From NCBI GenBank assembly GCA_902587215.1, contig CACIKJ010000003.1, positions 1 to 64,000 of the forward strand: a stretch of DNA of 64,000 bases, given 5' to 3'. The notes under the pieces were generated by a model. It had not been told where the DNA came from. It saw only the letters and a list, made by a program, of their open reading frames with translations, and ran no database searches. Positions 17,811 through 28,201 of this stretch are shown in pieces (the first letter of the stretch is position 1; each line of letters begins with the position of its first letter). The position numbers were made by a program, and so were the translations under genes. The DNA comes from an uncultured Pelagibacteraceae bacterium (GTDB lineage: Bacteria > Pseudomonadota > Alphaproteobacteria > Pelagibacterales > Pelagibacteraceae).

Positions 17811-18647
17811 TTAATCTAGATATCCGAGTAGTTTCATCTCTTTATAAAATTTCTTTTCAATTTTATCTAATACCTTCTTTTCTAAAACTTTTTCCCAATC
17901 ATTTTTAAAGCCTTGATTAAAAAAAGGTATTTTATGATCCTTACTCTTAGAGTAAACAGATTCTACAAACCCCTCCTCACCTTCTTTTTTTTTTAAAAAA
18001 CTAAATTTAGTTGTTTCCAATGCTTTTATAAATTTTTGATGGTCTATACCCTCGTTACTTCCAATAAGATTATTTATATACCTAATTAAATTAGAAAATA
18101 TTTCTTCATTGCTTTTTTCCAAGTCCTCGTATTTGATTAGTATTGATTTTATGGTTTTTAAGTTATTCCAGGAATTATAATGATTACACCAGCTACTCAA
18201 AAAGGAGTATGTTGCCAAATTGCCATCAGAAGATTTTATACCTCTGTCTTCATCAAATAGCATTTCTGCAGCCTCAAACTGATCCATTGAAAAATGGTTC
18301 ATAATAGAAGTTACTATACTTCTAGGGTCTCTAACAATGTATACACTTCCCAAAGTTGTTTCAGCATTTGTAAATTGATTATTATTGAAGGAAATGAAAG
18401 CCGAGTGGGTTTTTAAAAACCTTGTTTTATTGGTTTTAATTAAATCTTTTTGTATCGATAGCCAGCTTTTAGAGGCATCATCTATGTTATCTATAAACCC
18501 GTTAAAAAACTGTTTATCTGGAAATTGTTCTATATTTTTTAACAGTTTAAAATCAAAATTACCGGTATTAGTAAAAAAGTAAGCACTTAAAAATGACCTA
18601 ATATAAGTATTTCCGCTTTTAGGATATGATGCTATCCAAATAATCAT
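17811..18647 (-). CDS. Sulfotransferase-family protein
   Basis: A 278-aa protein with the 5'-phosphosulfate-binding loop YPKSGNT at residues 8-14 and the 3'-phosphate-binding segment VYIVRDPRSIVTSIM, which together define PAPS-dependent sulfotransferases. I chose the ATG at 18647: upstream codons (to 18710) would run into mnmE and add only a hydrophobic leader unlike the family, whereas starting at MIIWIASYPKSGNT is typical. The acceptor substrate is unknown; glycan or small-metabolite sulfation is possible. It interrupts an otherwise housekeeping stretch and is on the opposite strand to rho and mnmE, which suggests insertion of an accessory gene. A PAPS source is not visible in this window. 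Confidence 0.83.
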   Translation of the reverse strand: MIIWIASYPKSGNTYIRSFLSAYFFTNTGNFDFKLLKNIEQFPDKQFFNGFIDNIDDASKSWLSIQKDLIKTNKTRFLKTHSAFISFNNNQFTNAETTLGSVYIVRDPRSIVTSIMNHFSMDQFEAAEMLFDEDRGIKSSDGNLATYSFLSSWCNHYNSWNNLKTIKSILIKYEDLEKSNEEIFSNLIRYINNLIGSNEGIDHQKFIKALETTKFSFLKKKEGEEGFVESVYSKSKDHKIPFFNQGFKNDWEKVLEKKVLDKIEKKFYKEMKLLGYLD

Positions 18648-18688
18648 AAAAAAACTATATAATATTTTAAAAAGTAAAAATATCAAAT

Positions 18689-20020
18689 ATGACAGTATAC
18701 GCCCTATCATCTGGACCTGGCATTTCTGGTATCGCTGTAATTAGAGTTTCAGGAAGCAAAACAGAGGAAATTATTTTATCCCTGACCAATGGTAGTCTAC
18801 CTAAGACAAAGGAGGCAACTTTAAAAAAAATAATTAATCCAAAAAATGGTGAATTGATAGATGAAGGATTAGTTATATTTTTTAAAAGACCAAACAGTTA
18901 TACAGGCGAGGATATGGCCGAGTTTCATGTTCACGGTAGCAAGGCAGTTGTTCAAGAAGTATTAACTGTACTTGAAGGTTTTGATGATTGTAGATTGGCA
19001 GAACCTGGTGAGTTTACTAAAATTGCATTTCAAAATAATAAAATAAATCTATTAAAAGCTGAAAGTATAGGCGATTTAATAGCAGCAGAAACTGAGCTTC
19101 AAAGGAAACAGGCCTTAAGAATAATGTCTGGGGACAGCTCTAAAAAATTTAATTTTTGGAGAGAAGAATTGATTAATATTCTGGCTGATATTGAGGCAAA
19201 GATTGATTTTCCAGAAGAAGATATCCCAGAGAATCTTTCTCAAAATATAAAAAGCAGATGCGAAAAAATTAAAAATGAGATTCAAGTCACTCTAGATGAT
19301 AATAAAACTGGAGAAATAATCAGAGAAGGGTTTAAAATTGCAATAGTGGGTCCTCCGAATGTAGGAAAGTCTAGCCTTCTTAATTATCTATCAAAAAGAG
19401 AAGCTGCTATTGTTTCAGAAAAAGCTGGAACCACCAGAGATGTTATTGAATGTCATCTAGATCTAGAGGGGATACCTGTTATCATTTCAGATACAGCAGG
19501 AATAAGAGATTCAAGCGATGAAATAGAGACAAAGGGAGTAAATTTAGCAATAAATAGAGCAGAGGAAGCAGATCTTATTATTATTCTACTAGATCCAAAA
19601 AAGCTTGATTTTAAAGGGTTTTTTAACGAAAAATTACATGATAAATCAATCCTAGCAATTAACAAATCAGATTTGCTAATTGAAAGCATAAACAATAAAG
19701 AATTTAAAATTGAACCACATATAATTTCTATAAAAGATAATAAGAATTTAGATAAATTAATAGAAGCTGTAAAATTAAAATTAAATAAGCAATTTTTAAA
19801 AACAAATAATGTTTTAATAACTAGGTCGAGACACAGATTACATTTAAAGGAATGTCATAAACATTTAAAAGTATTTTTGGAGAAAAAAAATAATCAAGAA
19901 TTTGACCTGGCGGCTGAAGATTTAAGATTATCAATTCGACACTTAGGCACAATAGTTGGGAAAGTTGATGTTGAAGAAATACTTGGGTCAATATTTGATA
20001 ATTTTTGTATTGGTAAATAA
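18689..20020 (+). CDS. mnmE: tRNA modification GTPase MnmE
   Basis: A 443-aa protein: N-terminal tetrahydrofolate-binding domain (YALSSGPGISGIAVIRVSG), helical domain, inserted G domain with P-loop GPPNVGKS at 221-228, DTAGIRDS switch and NKSD specificity motif. The C-terminal CIGK has catalytic Cys at residue 440. With MnmG it makes 5-carboxymethylaminomethyl-U34 in tRNAs. It starts 41 bp from the divergent sulfotransferase and is followed by mnmG after 47 bp. Confidence 0.96.
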   Translation: MTVYALSSGPGISGIAVIRVSGSKTEEIILSLTNGSLPKTKEATLKKIINPKNGELIDEGLVIFFKRPNSYTGEDMAEFHVHGSKAVVQEVLTVLEGFDDCRLAEPGEFTKIAFQNNKINLLKAESIGDLIAAETELQRKQALRIMSGDSSKKFNFWREELINILADIEAKIDFPEEDIPENLSQNIKSRCEKIKNEIQVTLDDNKTGEIIREGFKIAIVGPPNVGKSSLLNYLSKREAAIVSEKAGTTRDVIECHLDLEGIPVIISDTAGIRDSSDEIETKGVNLAINRAEEADLIIILLDPKKLDFKGFFNEKLHDKSILAINKSDLLIESINNKEFKIEPHIISIKDNKNLDKLIEAVKLKLNKQFLKTNNVLITRSRHRLHLKECHKHLKVFLEKKNNQEFDLAAEDLRLSIRHLGTIVGKVDVEEILGSIFDNFCIGK

Positions 20021-20067
20021 GACTTCTCATAGCTTGTAAAATATAAAATCAGTAATAAATTAATTAT

Positions 20068-21939
20068 ATGAAAAAAGATTTGACATTTGATGTTGTTGTT
20101 ATTGGTGGTGGTCATGCAGGATGTGAAGCCGCTGCAGCTGCTGCGAGACTTGGAGTTAATACAGCCTTATTTACACACAAGTTTGAAACAATCGGAGAGA
20201 TGTCTTGTAATCCAGCTGTGGGAGGTTTAGGGAAAGGTCACTTAGTTAGAGAAATAGATGCGCTAGATGGTGTCATGGGAGATGTTGCAGATAAATCAGG
20301 TATACAATTCAGACTATTAAATCGTAGCAGAGGACCAGCGGTAAGAGGGCCTAGAACACAAAGTGATAGATCATTATATAAGAAATATATGCAAGAAAAA
20401 CTTGTAAACTATTGTAATTTAACGATATTTTCTGATCCTGTAATTGAGTTTATATTTAAAAAAAACGTTATAAGTGGTTTTTTTACAAGAGATGGGAAAA
20501 AAATTACATCTACTAAGCTAATACTTACTACTGGCACTTTTTTGAATGGTGTAATACATATTGGACAAAATCAAACACCTGCAGGCAGGTACAACGAAAA
20601 ACCAACAACTGGTTTAAGTGACCAATTAAAAAAGTTCGATTTCAAAATGGGAAGGCTTAAGACAGGTACTCCTCCTAGACTAGACTCTAGAACTATAAAT
20701 TTCAAAAATCTAGAGGAACAGTTCGCAGACGATGAACCATACTTCTTTTCATTTTTGACCTCAAAAAATATTAATAGGCAAGTGTCGTGCAGGATGACTT
20801 ATACTAATGAAGCTGTACACAAAATTATTTCTAAAAATTTAAATAGGAGCGCAATGTACTCAGGTAATATCAAAAGTATAGGACCAAGGTACTGTCCCTC
20901 TATAGAAGATAAGATAGTTAAATTTTCAGAAAAACAAAGCCACCAGATCTTTTTAGAGCCAGAAGGGCTCAAAGACTATACGGTTTATCCAAATGGTATT
21001 TCAACATCTTTACCTTATGAGGTTCAGCAAGAAATATGTAGTAAAATCAATGGTTTAGAGGATGTTAAAATTATTAGGGCTGGTTATGCTATAGAATATG
21101 ACTTTATTGACCCTAGAGAGCTTTTTTTAACTTTGGAGACTAAAAAAATTAAGAATCTTTATCTAGCTGGTCAAATAAATGGTACGACTGGATATGAAGA
21201 GGCTGCCGCACAAGGACTGATAGCTGGCATAAATGCAGCTCTGTCTATAAAGGGATTAGAACCATTTATTTTAAATCGCTCGGAAGCGTACATTGGAGTC
21301 ATGATTGATGATCTTGTAACCAAAGGCGTTGCAGAGCCATACCGAATGTTTACTTCTAGAGCTGAGTACCGATTAAGTCTAAGGGCAGATAATGCTGACC
21401 TAAGACTTACAGAAAAGGGTATTAAAATTGGTTTAGTTAGTGATGAAAGATCAAGAATATTTAAAGAAAAATCATTTAATCTTAAAAAAATGGATAAATT
21501 AATAAATGAATTGAAAATTAGCCCATCAAAAGCTTCTAAATATCAAATAAATATTGCAAAAGACGGTGTTTTAAGAAGTGCTAGTCAAATATTGAGTCAA
21601 AAAGGTGTAAACATGGGTAAGATTCGAAAGATATGGCCTGAAATACCATATTTTTCAAGAGAAATTGATGATCAGGCTGAAATTAATGCGCATTATAAGG
21701 GTTATTTAACTAAACAAAATGCCGACATTCTTGCTTTTAAAAGGGATGAAAACCTAATTATCCCAGAAAATATTAATTATAGCAATTTATCTGGACTATC
21801 TAACGAAGTTAAAGCAAAATTTAAGGAAATTCGCCCAAAAACCTTGGGTCAAGCCCTTAGAATTGATGGAATCACGCCTGCCGCCGTTTATATTTTGTTG
21901 TCTCATGTCAAAAGAAAGTCTATTAAGCATATAGCTTGA
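20068..21939 (+). CDS. mnmG: tRNA uridine-5-carboxymethylaminomethyl synthase MnmG
   Basis: A 623-aa FAD/NADH enzyme. The dinucleotide-binding [10 protein letters not shown] loop is near residues 13-22; conserved [23 protein letters not shown] lies near 50, [11 protein letters not shown] near 197, and the C-terminal helical GidA-associated domain is complete. It partners MnmE in wobble-U34 modification. Its stop codon TGA lies inside the overlapping rsmG start (TTGA at 21936-21939), a typical mnmG-rsmG junction near alphaproteobacterial par loci. Confidence 0.96.
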   Translation: MKKDLTFDVVVIGGGHAGCEAAAAAARLGVNTALFTHKFETIGEMSCNPAVGGLGKGHLVREIDALDGVMGDVADKSGIQFRLLNRSRGPAVRGPRTQSDRSLYKKYMQEKLVNYCNLTIFSDPVIEFIFKKNVISGFFTRDGKKITSTKLILTTGTFLNGVIHIGQNQTPAGRYNEKPTTGLSDQLKKFDFKMGRLKTGTPPRLDSRTINFKNLEEQFADDEPYFFSFLTSKNINRQVSCRMTYTNEAVHKIISKNLNRSAMYSGNIKSIGPRYCPSIEDKIVKFSEKQSHQIFLEPEGLKDYTVYPNGISTSLPYEVQQEICSKINGLEDVKIIRAGYAIEYDFIDPRELFLTLETKKIKNLYLAGQINGTTGYEEAAAQGLIAGINAALSIKGLEPFILNRSEAYIGVMIDDLVTKGVAEPYRMFTSRAEYRLSLRADNADLRLTEKGIKIGLVSDERSRIFKEKSFNLKKMDKLINELKISPSKASKYQINIAKDGVLRSASQILSQKGVNMGKIRKIWPEIPYFSREIDDQAEINAHYKGYLTKQNADILAFKRDENLIIPENINYSNLSGLSNEVKAKFKEIRPKTLGQALRIDGITPAAVYILLSHVKRKSIKHIA

Positions 21940-22571
21940 TTGATTCGAATTTTTTAAATTATTCCTATTTGGAACCTCTGAATGTTTCACGTGAAACATT
22001 TCCAGAATTAGAACAATTTCGTCAAACAATAATAGAAAAAAACAAACATATTAATTTAATAAGTAAGCACACAGAGGATATATCTAGAGAAAGACATATA
22101 ATCGATAGTGCACAAATCATTGATTTTATTGATTTAAATGCGTCTGTATGCACAGATATTGGGTCGGGTTCAGGACTTCCAGGAATAGTATTAGCAATCA
22201 TTATGAAGCATAAAAAATCAGATATGAAGTTCAGATTGTATGAAAAGAGTTTTCACAAAAGTAAATTTTTAAAAGAAGTAACAAGCAAATTTAATTTAAA
22301 CGTAGAAGTTTTCCAAAAAGACATCTTTAAAGAAAAAAATTTAAGTTCAAATATAATTGTAGCCAGAGCATTTAAACCTCTCCCAGTCATTTTAAATCTT
22401 ATTAAAAATAATTTTAAATATTTCAATGAGGTAATTTTATTTCTGGGAAAAAGTGGAAGAGAAATTATTAACCAAGCATCGTTGGAATGGGAAATTAAAT
22501 ATGAGATAAAAAAAAGTATAACTAATCAAGACTCGTTAATATTAAAAATAAAAAGCTTAGAAAAAAAATGA
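21936..22571 (+). CDS. rsmG: 16S rRNA (guanine-527-N7)-methyltransferase RsmG
   Basis: A 211-aa SAM-dependent methyltransferase with the motif [11 protein letters not shown] near residue 68-78 and [14 protein letters not shown] segments typical of GidB/RsmG. The start is a TTG overlapping the mnmG stop by 4 nt; no ATG gives a full-length protein. Codons for NVSRETF near the N-terminus coincide with a perfect 20-bp palindrome (21981-22000), the parS site. The gene overlaps parA by 4 nt. Confidence 0.93.
   Translation: MIDSNFLNYSYLEPLNVSRETFPELEQFRQTIIEKNKHINLISKHTEDISRERHIIDSAQIIDFIDLNASVCTDIGSGSGLPGIVLAIIMKHKKSDMKFRLYEKSFHKSKFLKEVTSKFNLNVEVFQKDIFKEKNLSSNIIVARAFKPLPVILNLIKNNFKYFNEVILFLGKSGREIINQASLEWEIKYEIKKSITNQDSLILKIKSLEKK
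21981..22000. promoter_or_regulatory. parS centromere site inside rsmG
   Basis: AATGTTTCACGTGAAACATT is a perfect 20-bp inverted repeat containing the canonical 16-bp parS TGTTTCACGTGAAACA (21983-21998). ParB binds parS and, using CTP, slides outward to form the segregation complex moved by ParA. The site lies about 570 bp upstream of parA and about 8 kb from the putative oriC, the expected arrangement. It is read through as coding sequence for RsmG residues around NVSRETF. Confidence 0.93.
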
Positions 22572-23368
22572 GACAAAAGATTATATCAATTATAAATCAA
22601 AAGGGTGGAGTAGGGAAAACTACCACAGTGATTAATCTTGCTGCCGGTTTAAGCTTACATGGAAAGAAGGTTTTGGTAATTGATTTAGATCCACAAGGTA
22701 ATGCTACTACAGGATTAGGATTATCAAATTTAGAAAATACTGAAAAATCTATTTATAGTGTTCTAAATGGAACACATAAAATATCTGACGTAATTGAGAA
22801 AACTAATTTTGAAAATCTTGACCTGATAACTTCTAATGTAGATCTATCAGGTTTAGAGGTCGAAACAGCTGGTGACAATAGAAGAGCCTTTATATTGAAG
22901 GAGCAAATAATGGCTTATTTAAACGATTCTGGAGCTATATATAGCCATATATTAATAGATTGCCCACCATCTTTAAGTTTGCTTACAATTATGGCTTTAG
23001 TAGCTTCGGACTCTCTTTTAGTGCCTCTTCAAACCGAATTTTTTGCCTTAGAGGGTGTTACACAGCTCATGAAAACAATCGAAAGAATTAAAAATAATCT
23101 TAATCCAGAACTTTTTATTAGAGGAATCTTATTAACTATGTACGACAAAAGAAACAAGCTTTCAGCTCAAGTTGAGAGAGAGGCGAGGGATTATTTTAAG
23201 GATAAAGTATATCAAACTATAGTTCCTAGAAATGTAAGATTATCCGAGGCTCCCTCACATGGAATGCCAGTTTTATTTTATGATAAATTATGCCCAGGTA
23301 GTAAGTCATATTTTAGTTTTACAGACGAGTTTATAAACCAAGAAAAAATAATGGAGAGTGCTGCATGA
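22568..23368 (+). CDS. parA: Chromosome-partitioning ATPase ParA
   Basis: A 266-aa deviant-Walker ATPase: KGGVGKTT at residues 12-19 with the signature Lys, Walker A' region VIDLDPQGNATTGLG and Walker B ILIDCPPSL. It forms ATP-dependent dimers on the nucleoid and pulls ParB-parS complexes. It starts by a 4-nt overlap with rsmG and overlaps parB by 4 nt. Confidence 0.96.
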   Translation: MRQKIISIINQKGGVGKTTTVINLAAGLSLHGKKVLVIDLDPQGNATTGLGLSNLENTEKSIYSVLNGTHKISDVIEKTNFENLDLITSNVDLSGLEVETAGDNRRAFILKEQIMAYLNDSGAIYSHILIDCPPSLSLLTIMALVASDSLLVPLQTEFFALEGVTQLMKTIERIKNNLNPELFIRGILLTMYDKRNKLSAQVEREARDYFKDKVYQTIVPRNVRLSEAPSHGMPVLFYDKLCPGSKSYFSFTDEFINQEKIMESAA

Positions 23369-24207
23369 CAAATACATTAAAATTGAAGAAAGGCTTGGGT
23401 AGAGGTCTATCATCTTTAATAGGTGACAATAATTCTTCACCTAAATCAAATATGGTTTCAATAAGCTCTATTATAAGAAATAAACTTCAACCAAGAAAAA
23501 ATTTTAATAAAGAACAAATGGAAGATCTTACTAATTCAATTAAAGAAAGAGGGATAATTCAGCCAATAATAGTAAGAAGACAGTCAGACAAATATGAGAT
23601 TATAGCTGGAGAAAGAAGGTGGCAAGCTGCCCAAAATGCTGGCTTGCATGAGGTTCCAATCGTTGAAGTGCAAGCTGATGATTTAAAATCTTTAGAGTTT
23701 GCAATCGTTGAAAATGTTCAAAGAGATGATCTTAATCCAATAGAAGAGGCGAACGGATACAAAAGGTTGATAGATGAATTTAAATATGATCAGGATAAAG
23801 TTGCAAAATTTATTGGAAAGAGCAGAGCGCACATAACAAATTGTTTGAGACTTTTAGTACTGCCTAGTGAAGTTATTAGATTTGTTGAGGAACAAAAATT
23901 ATCACAAGGACATGCCAAAATACTTGTAGGTTTAGAAAATGCCAACCAAATTGCAAAAAAAATTATTGATAAAAAATTATCAGTCAGACAGGCTGAAAGT
24001 TTGGTAAGAATTTATAAATCCCCAAAAAAATTCAAGCTAATTACAAAAGATAGTAATATTAAAGCTTTAGAAAAAGGGCTTGAAGAGAAAACTGGACTCA
24101 AAGCTAAAATTCACCATAAAAAAAATAATAAAGGGTATTTATCATTTGAATATAACAATACAGATCAGCTCGATAGATTAGTAATGATTATAAAAGCTAA
24201 CTATTAG
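23365..24207 (+). CDS. parB: Chromosome-partitioning protein ParB (CTPase)
   Basis: A 280-aa protein. The N-terminal KKGLGRGLSSLIGD motif contacts ParA. The CTP-binding ParB/Srx domain includes QPIIVRR and GERRWQAA, then ENVQRDDLNPIEEA; a helix-turn-helix follows (VAKFIGKSRAHITNCLRLL), with a C-terminal dimerisation domain. It recognises parS, found 1.4 kb upstream. The end overlaps convergent holA by 11 nt. Confidence 0.96.
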   Translation: MTNTLKLKKGLGRGLSSLIGDNNSSPKSNMVSISSIIRNKLQPRKNFNKEQMEDLTNSIKERGIIQPIIVRRQSDKYEIIAGERRWQAAQNAGLHEVPIVEVQADDLKSLEFAIVENVQRDDLNPIEEANGYKRLIDEFKYDQDKVAKFIGKSRAHITNCLRLLVLPSEVIRFVEEQKLSQGHAKILVGLENANQIAKKIIDKKLSVRQAESLVRIYKSPKKFKLITKDSNIKALEKGLEEKTGLKAKIHHKKNNKGYLSFEYNNTDQLDRLVMIIKANY

Positions 24208-25192
24208 ATCTAATTGATGTATTCAGCAAAAGGTCAAAAATTAAATTATTGCTTAAATCGTAATTCTTCTTAAAGCTTATCTCTAGCATTGTTACTTTAT
24301 CAAGCAATTTAAAGACTTTTTGAGATGACCAGACTTCCATCTGTCTTTGAACAATTTCTTTATCTTTCCAAAATATTGGAGGTTTAAAAGTATTAATGGT
24401 TTCTTTTATATCTCCTTTTTCTGCATAAAGTTTTTTAAGCTCTATTAGTCTTTTAATTCTAGACAAAAAAGATCTTATCAAAATAATAGAGTCGTTTTTA
24501 CTAAAAGATTTATTATTAATAATTTTACAAACTTTAGTATGATTTTTAGATAAACAGCTGTCAATTAATTCAAAATAATTTTCATCTTCATATAAATTAA
24601 TTAATTTAAGTATCTCCTCTTGAGATACTTTATTTTTCTTAAAAGAGTAATTTAAAATTTTATCCATCTCATTTTTAAGATTTCTCCTATCGCCAGAACA
24701 TTGTTCAACTATTAAATTAATATTTTCACTTGAAATCGAGATATTGTTTTTTTTAAAGAAATCATTAGCTATTTTAAAAAGAGACAAGTTATTATCTTGA
24801 TAAAAAGGTATACAAACCAAACTTTTATCTTTTTCAAAAAGATTTCTTATCTTTGATTTTTTATCCAATATTCCTGCATTAAAAATAATTTTTTTATTTT
24901 CGACTTTTTTCTCAATTAAATCTTTTATAATTTCAAATAATTTAGATGTTACTCTTAAAACAATTATAATTTTTTTACTTTCAAATAAAGATTCGTTTAA
25001 ACAAACTTCATAGAAAGATTCTTTATTTTCCAAAATTTGTTTTTCATCGTACTTGATAATTTCACCCTTAAAACCTTTCAAGAAAAAATTCGATATTATT
25101 TCATCTTTTTGACCTTCATTTTCTCCGTAGCAAAGACAAAATTTAAAGTCATTATTCTTTAACTCGCTTAGACTAAATGTTTTGATTATCAT
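24197..25192 (-). CDS. holA: DNA polymerase III delta subunit HolA
   Basis: A 331-aa clamp-loader subunit. The N-terminal domain begins FKFCLCYGENEGQKDEIISNF, and the family's VEQCSGDRRNLKNEMDKI lies in the middle; a helical collar domain follows. Delta opens the beta clamp during loading. It is divergent in sequence but the position after lptE-leuS is the standard alphaproteobacterial context. It is the last gene of a leftward operon starting at the DUF3576 lipoprotein. Confidence 0.88.
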   Translation of the reverse strand: MIIKTFSLSELKNNDFKFCLCYGENEGQKDEIISNFFLKGFKGEIIKYDEKQILENKESFYEVCLNESLFESKKIIIVLRVTSKLFEIIKDLIEKKVENKKIIFNAGILDKKSKIRNLFEKDKSLVCIPFYQDNNLSLFKIANDFFKKNNISISSENINLIVEQCSGDRRNLKNEMDKILNYSFKKNKVSQEEILKLINLYEDENYFELIDSCLSKNHTKVCKIINNKSFSKNDSIILIRSFLSRIKRLIELKKLYAEKGDIKETINTFKPPIFWKDKEIVQRQMEVWSSQKVFKLLDKVTMLEISFKKNYDLSNNLIFDLLLNTSIRSNS

Positions 25193-25195
25193 GTG

Positions 25196-25660
25196 TTACT
25201 GATTTATTAAAAAGAAAATTATATCTTTACCAATTAGTTCAGATAAATCTTTTATATATTTTTTTTCTAATTCTCTTTCGTCAATCTTTTTATCTTGAGC
25301 AGATAATGAAATATTTTTTTCGAAGTTATTATTTGATTTTTGACCATCACTTGAGGTCACAACGACATTTGCTTTTATCTGTAAGTTATAGTTTTTTGGA
25401 TCACCCGACTCATCTTTATTAGTAATTGTCTTTTTATAGGTCGATGTAATATTAAGATTAAATTTTTTAACTTCATTTTTTGTGCTTGTTTGATTTCTTA
25501 AGCTGTTCTCAATATAATTATTAATTTTTCTATCTCCTTCAAAATTCAAATCAACAATATTAAAATTTATTTTGTCGGAATTTAATAACGGAGTGTATCC
25601 ACAATTAGTTACAAAAGTAAAAAAAACTATTAAAATAAAGTTTATAAAATTTCTTCTCAT
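25196..25660 (-). CDS. lptE: LPS-assembly lipoprotein LptE
   Basis: A 154-aa lipoprotein: hydrophobic signal followed by lipobox FVTNCGYTP with Cys20, then the LptE-like strand pattern (FNIVDLNFEGDRKINNYIENSL, YNLQIKANVVVTS). LptE plugs the LptD translocon and helps deliver LPS to the outer leaflet. Placement between leuS and holA is diagnostic, because sequence conservation in this family is low. It abuts leuS directly. Confidence 0.83.
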   Translation of the reverse strand: MRRNFINFILIVFFTFVTNCGYTPLLNSDKINFNIVDLNFEGDRKINNYIENSLRNQTSTKNEVKKFNLNITSTYKKTITNKDESGDPKNYNLQIKANVVVTSSDGQKSNNNFEKNISLSAQDKKIDERELEKKYIKDLSELIGKDIIFFLINQ

Positions 25661-28195
25661 TTAGATTAAAAAATTAATTAGTCTATTTCTTACATATATT
25701 TGTTTTTTAATTGTATTATTTTTTAAATATTTATCAAAAGTTTTACTTTCAAATATTTCTTTAACCAAATCCTCCTCTGGACTATCTTTCTTTATATCAA
25801 TAATTCCTCTTTTTTTGCCATTAAATTGAACAACAACACTGACATTTTCCTCAATTAAAAACTCTTCATTGATCTCAGGCCATTCGTATTTGTTAATATT
25901 TAATTGATTTAAACATTCACTTGAGAGGTGAGGCACCACAGGAGAAATTGAAACCAAAAACTTAATATAATCTTCAGTTAAATTTTCATAGTTCAGTTCT
26001 TTTTTTGATAATTGATATAAAAAAGCATAAGCCTCGTGAATATTTGCTATAATGACGTTATAACTAAAATTAGATAAATTTTTTTCTATTTTTAAAAGAT
26101 ATTGATTAATAAATTTAGATAGTTCAAGAGAAGGCTTTGTTTTATCATTATTTTTAATTGATTTTATTTTTTCATTTAAAGTAAATAATTTTTGTACAAA
26201 TTTGTAAGATGACAACATACCCTGGTCTGACCATTGCACATCTTTTTCTGGAGGGCTATCAGACAAAATAAATAATCTAACTGCATCAGCACCATAAAGA
26301 TTAATTATTTTCTCAGGATCGATAGTATTTTTTTTTGATTTAGACATAGACTCTGACGGGCCTACCATTACTTTTTCTGAATTATTGGATTTTAAAAAAT
26401 AATTTTTACCATCTTTAGTCTCTACTTCCTCTGGACTTCTCCAATTATTACTCTCATCTTTATATGTATGATGACAAACCATACCTTGTGTAAATAGTCC
26501 TTTAAATGGCTCCTTTAAACTAAAATTCTTATTTTCATACCCAATTGCTCTCATAAAAAATCTCGAATATAGAAGATGTAATATAGCGTGCTCAACCCCA
26601 CCAATATATTGATCTACCGGCATCCAATAATTTATTTCATCTTTATCAAATGCTTCCTTTCGATTGTTTGGAGAACAAAAACGTAAAAAATACCAAGAAG
26701 AGTCTACAAATGTGTCTAAAGTATCAGTCTCCCTTAAATAAATTTTTCCATCAATTTTAACTTTCTTCCATTCCTCAACACTTGAGAGAGGATTTCCCTT
26801 TGTATTAAGGTTTATATTTTGTGGAAGTTTGACTGGTAGGTCACCTTCAGGAACTGGTTTATATGAACCTTTCTCATCGTAAAGAATAGGAATTGGACAA
26901 CCCCAATATCTCTGTCTAGAAACACCCCAATCTTTTAAACGGAAATTAATTTTCTTTTTACCTAATTTTTTGTTTTCTAAAATTTTTATTGTTTCGAGTA
27001 TAGATTCATCGGGAGCTTGAAGACCATTTAAAAATTCTGAATTAATAATCTTGCCAGATCCTGTAAACGCTTCCTTAGTTACTTCAAAACCGTCTTCCTC
27101 GTTTGTAGGTTTCACAACAGTTTTGATTTCTAAATTGTATTTTTTTGCAAAATCAAAATCTCTTTGATCGTGAGCTGGACAACCAAAAACTGCACCAAAA
27201 CCGTAATCCATAAGCACAAAGTTTGCAAAATATACAGGAACTTTTTTTTCTTTGTTTAAAGGATTTATTGCAAGAAGATTTGTTTTGAAACCGATTTTTT
27301 CAGCGTTTGCTATTGATTCTTCAGTTGTGCCAGACTTAGAGCAATTTTCTTTAAATTCTAAAAATTCACTATCATTTTGGTAAAACTTAGATAATGGATG
27401 ATCAACAGAGAGCGCCAAAAAAGAAAAACCAAAAAGCGTATCAGGTCTTGTTGTGAAACATTTAATTTTACTAACTTCAGGCCGACCAATTATTTCAAAG
27501 TCAATCTCACAACCAAATGATTTTCCTATCCAGTTCTGTTGCATAACTTTTACTTTATTTGGCCATTGATCAAGGTTATCAAGTTCATTTTGCAAATCAT
27601 CTGAAAATTTTGAAATATTAAAAAACCACTGACTTAATTTTTTTCTTTCAACAACAGCACCAGATCTCCATCCTTTACCATCTATGACCTGCTCATTTGC
27701 TAAAACTGTTTCATCGATTGGATCCCAGTTTACATAATTTTCTTTTTTATAAACAAGACCCTTATTGAACATGTCAATAAAAAATTTTTGTTGATGTGTA
27801 TAATATTCCTCAGAGCATGTCGAAATTTCTCTATCCCAATCAATTGACAAACCCAATTGTTTAAGTTGTTTTTTCATTGTCGAAATATTATTTTCAGTCC
27901 AAACTTTAGGATCTAGATTATTTTCCTTAGCTGCATTTTCTGCAGGCATACCAAAGGAATCCCACCCCATTGGATGAAGAACATTAAAACCTTTTAAAGA
28001 CTTAAACCTTGATAAAACATCTCCGATTGTATAATTCCTTACATGTCCCATATGTATTTTGCCAGATGGATAAGGAAACATTTCTAAACAGTAAAATTTT
28101 TTTTTATTCTTATCTAATTTAGTTTTGAAGGAATTATTTTTGACCCAATATTCTTGCCACTTACTTTCAATTAATTTGAAGTTATATCTTTCCAT
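25661..28195 (-). CDS. leuS: Leucyl-tRNA synthetase
   Basis: An 844-aa class-I synthetase. The HIGH-type motif is HMGH within [15 protein letters not shown] near residues 42-56, and the KMSKS-type motif [10 protein letters not shown] is near residue 620. The CP1 editing domain contains TTRPDTLFG and [13 protein letters not shown], so post-transfer editing is probably retained. It charges tRNA-Leu. Neighbours are lptE (adjacent) and the DUF3576 gene (6-nt gap). Confidence 0.96.
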   Translation of the reverse strand: MERYNFKLIESKWQEYWVKNNSFKTKLDKNKKKFYCLEMFPYPSGKIHMGHVRNYTIGDVLSRFKSLKGFNVLHPMGWDSFGMPAENAAKENNLDPKVWTENNISTMKKQLKQLGLSIDWDREISTCSEEYYTHQQKFFIDMFNKGLVYKKENYVNWDPIDETVLANEQVIDGKGWRSGAVVERKKLSQWFFNISKFSDDLQNELDNLDQWPNKVKVMQQNWIGKSFGCEIDFEIIGRPEVSKIKCFTTRPDTLFGFSFLALSVDHPLSKFYQNDSEFLEFKENCSKSGTTEESIANAEKIGFKTNLLAINPLNKEKKVPVYFANFVLMDYGFGAVFGCPAHDQRDFDFAKKYNLEIKTVVKPTNEEDGFEVTKEAFTGSGKIINSEFLNGLQAPDESILETIKILENKKLGKKKINFRLKDWGVSRQRYWGCPIPILYDEKGSYKPVPEGDLPVKLPQNINLNTKGNPLSSVEEWKKVKIDGKIYLRETDTLDTFVDSSWYFLRFCSPNNRKEAFDKDEINYWMPVDQYIGGVEHAILHLLYSRFFMRAIGYENKNFSLKEPFKGLFTQGMVCHHTYKDESNNWRSPEEVETKDGKNYFLKSNNSEKVMVGPSESMSKSKKNTIDPEKIINLYGADAVRLFILSDSPPEKDVQWSDQGMLSSYKFVQKLFTLNEKIKSIKNNDKTKPSLELSKFINQYLLKIEKNLSNFSYNVIIANIHEAYAFLYQLSKKELNYENLTEDYIKFLVSISPVVPHLSSECLNQLNINKYEWPEINEEFLIEENVSVVVQFNGKKRGIIDIKKDSPEEDLVKEIFESKTFDKYLKNNTIKKQIYVRNRLINFLI

Positions 28196-28201
28196 GGAAT
28201 A

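Noticed and set aside
18648-18710. Hydrophobic N-terminal extension of the sulfotransferase
   Set aside because: It overlaps the start of mnmE on the opposite strand; sulfotransferases usually begin just before the YPKSGNT loop.
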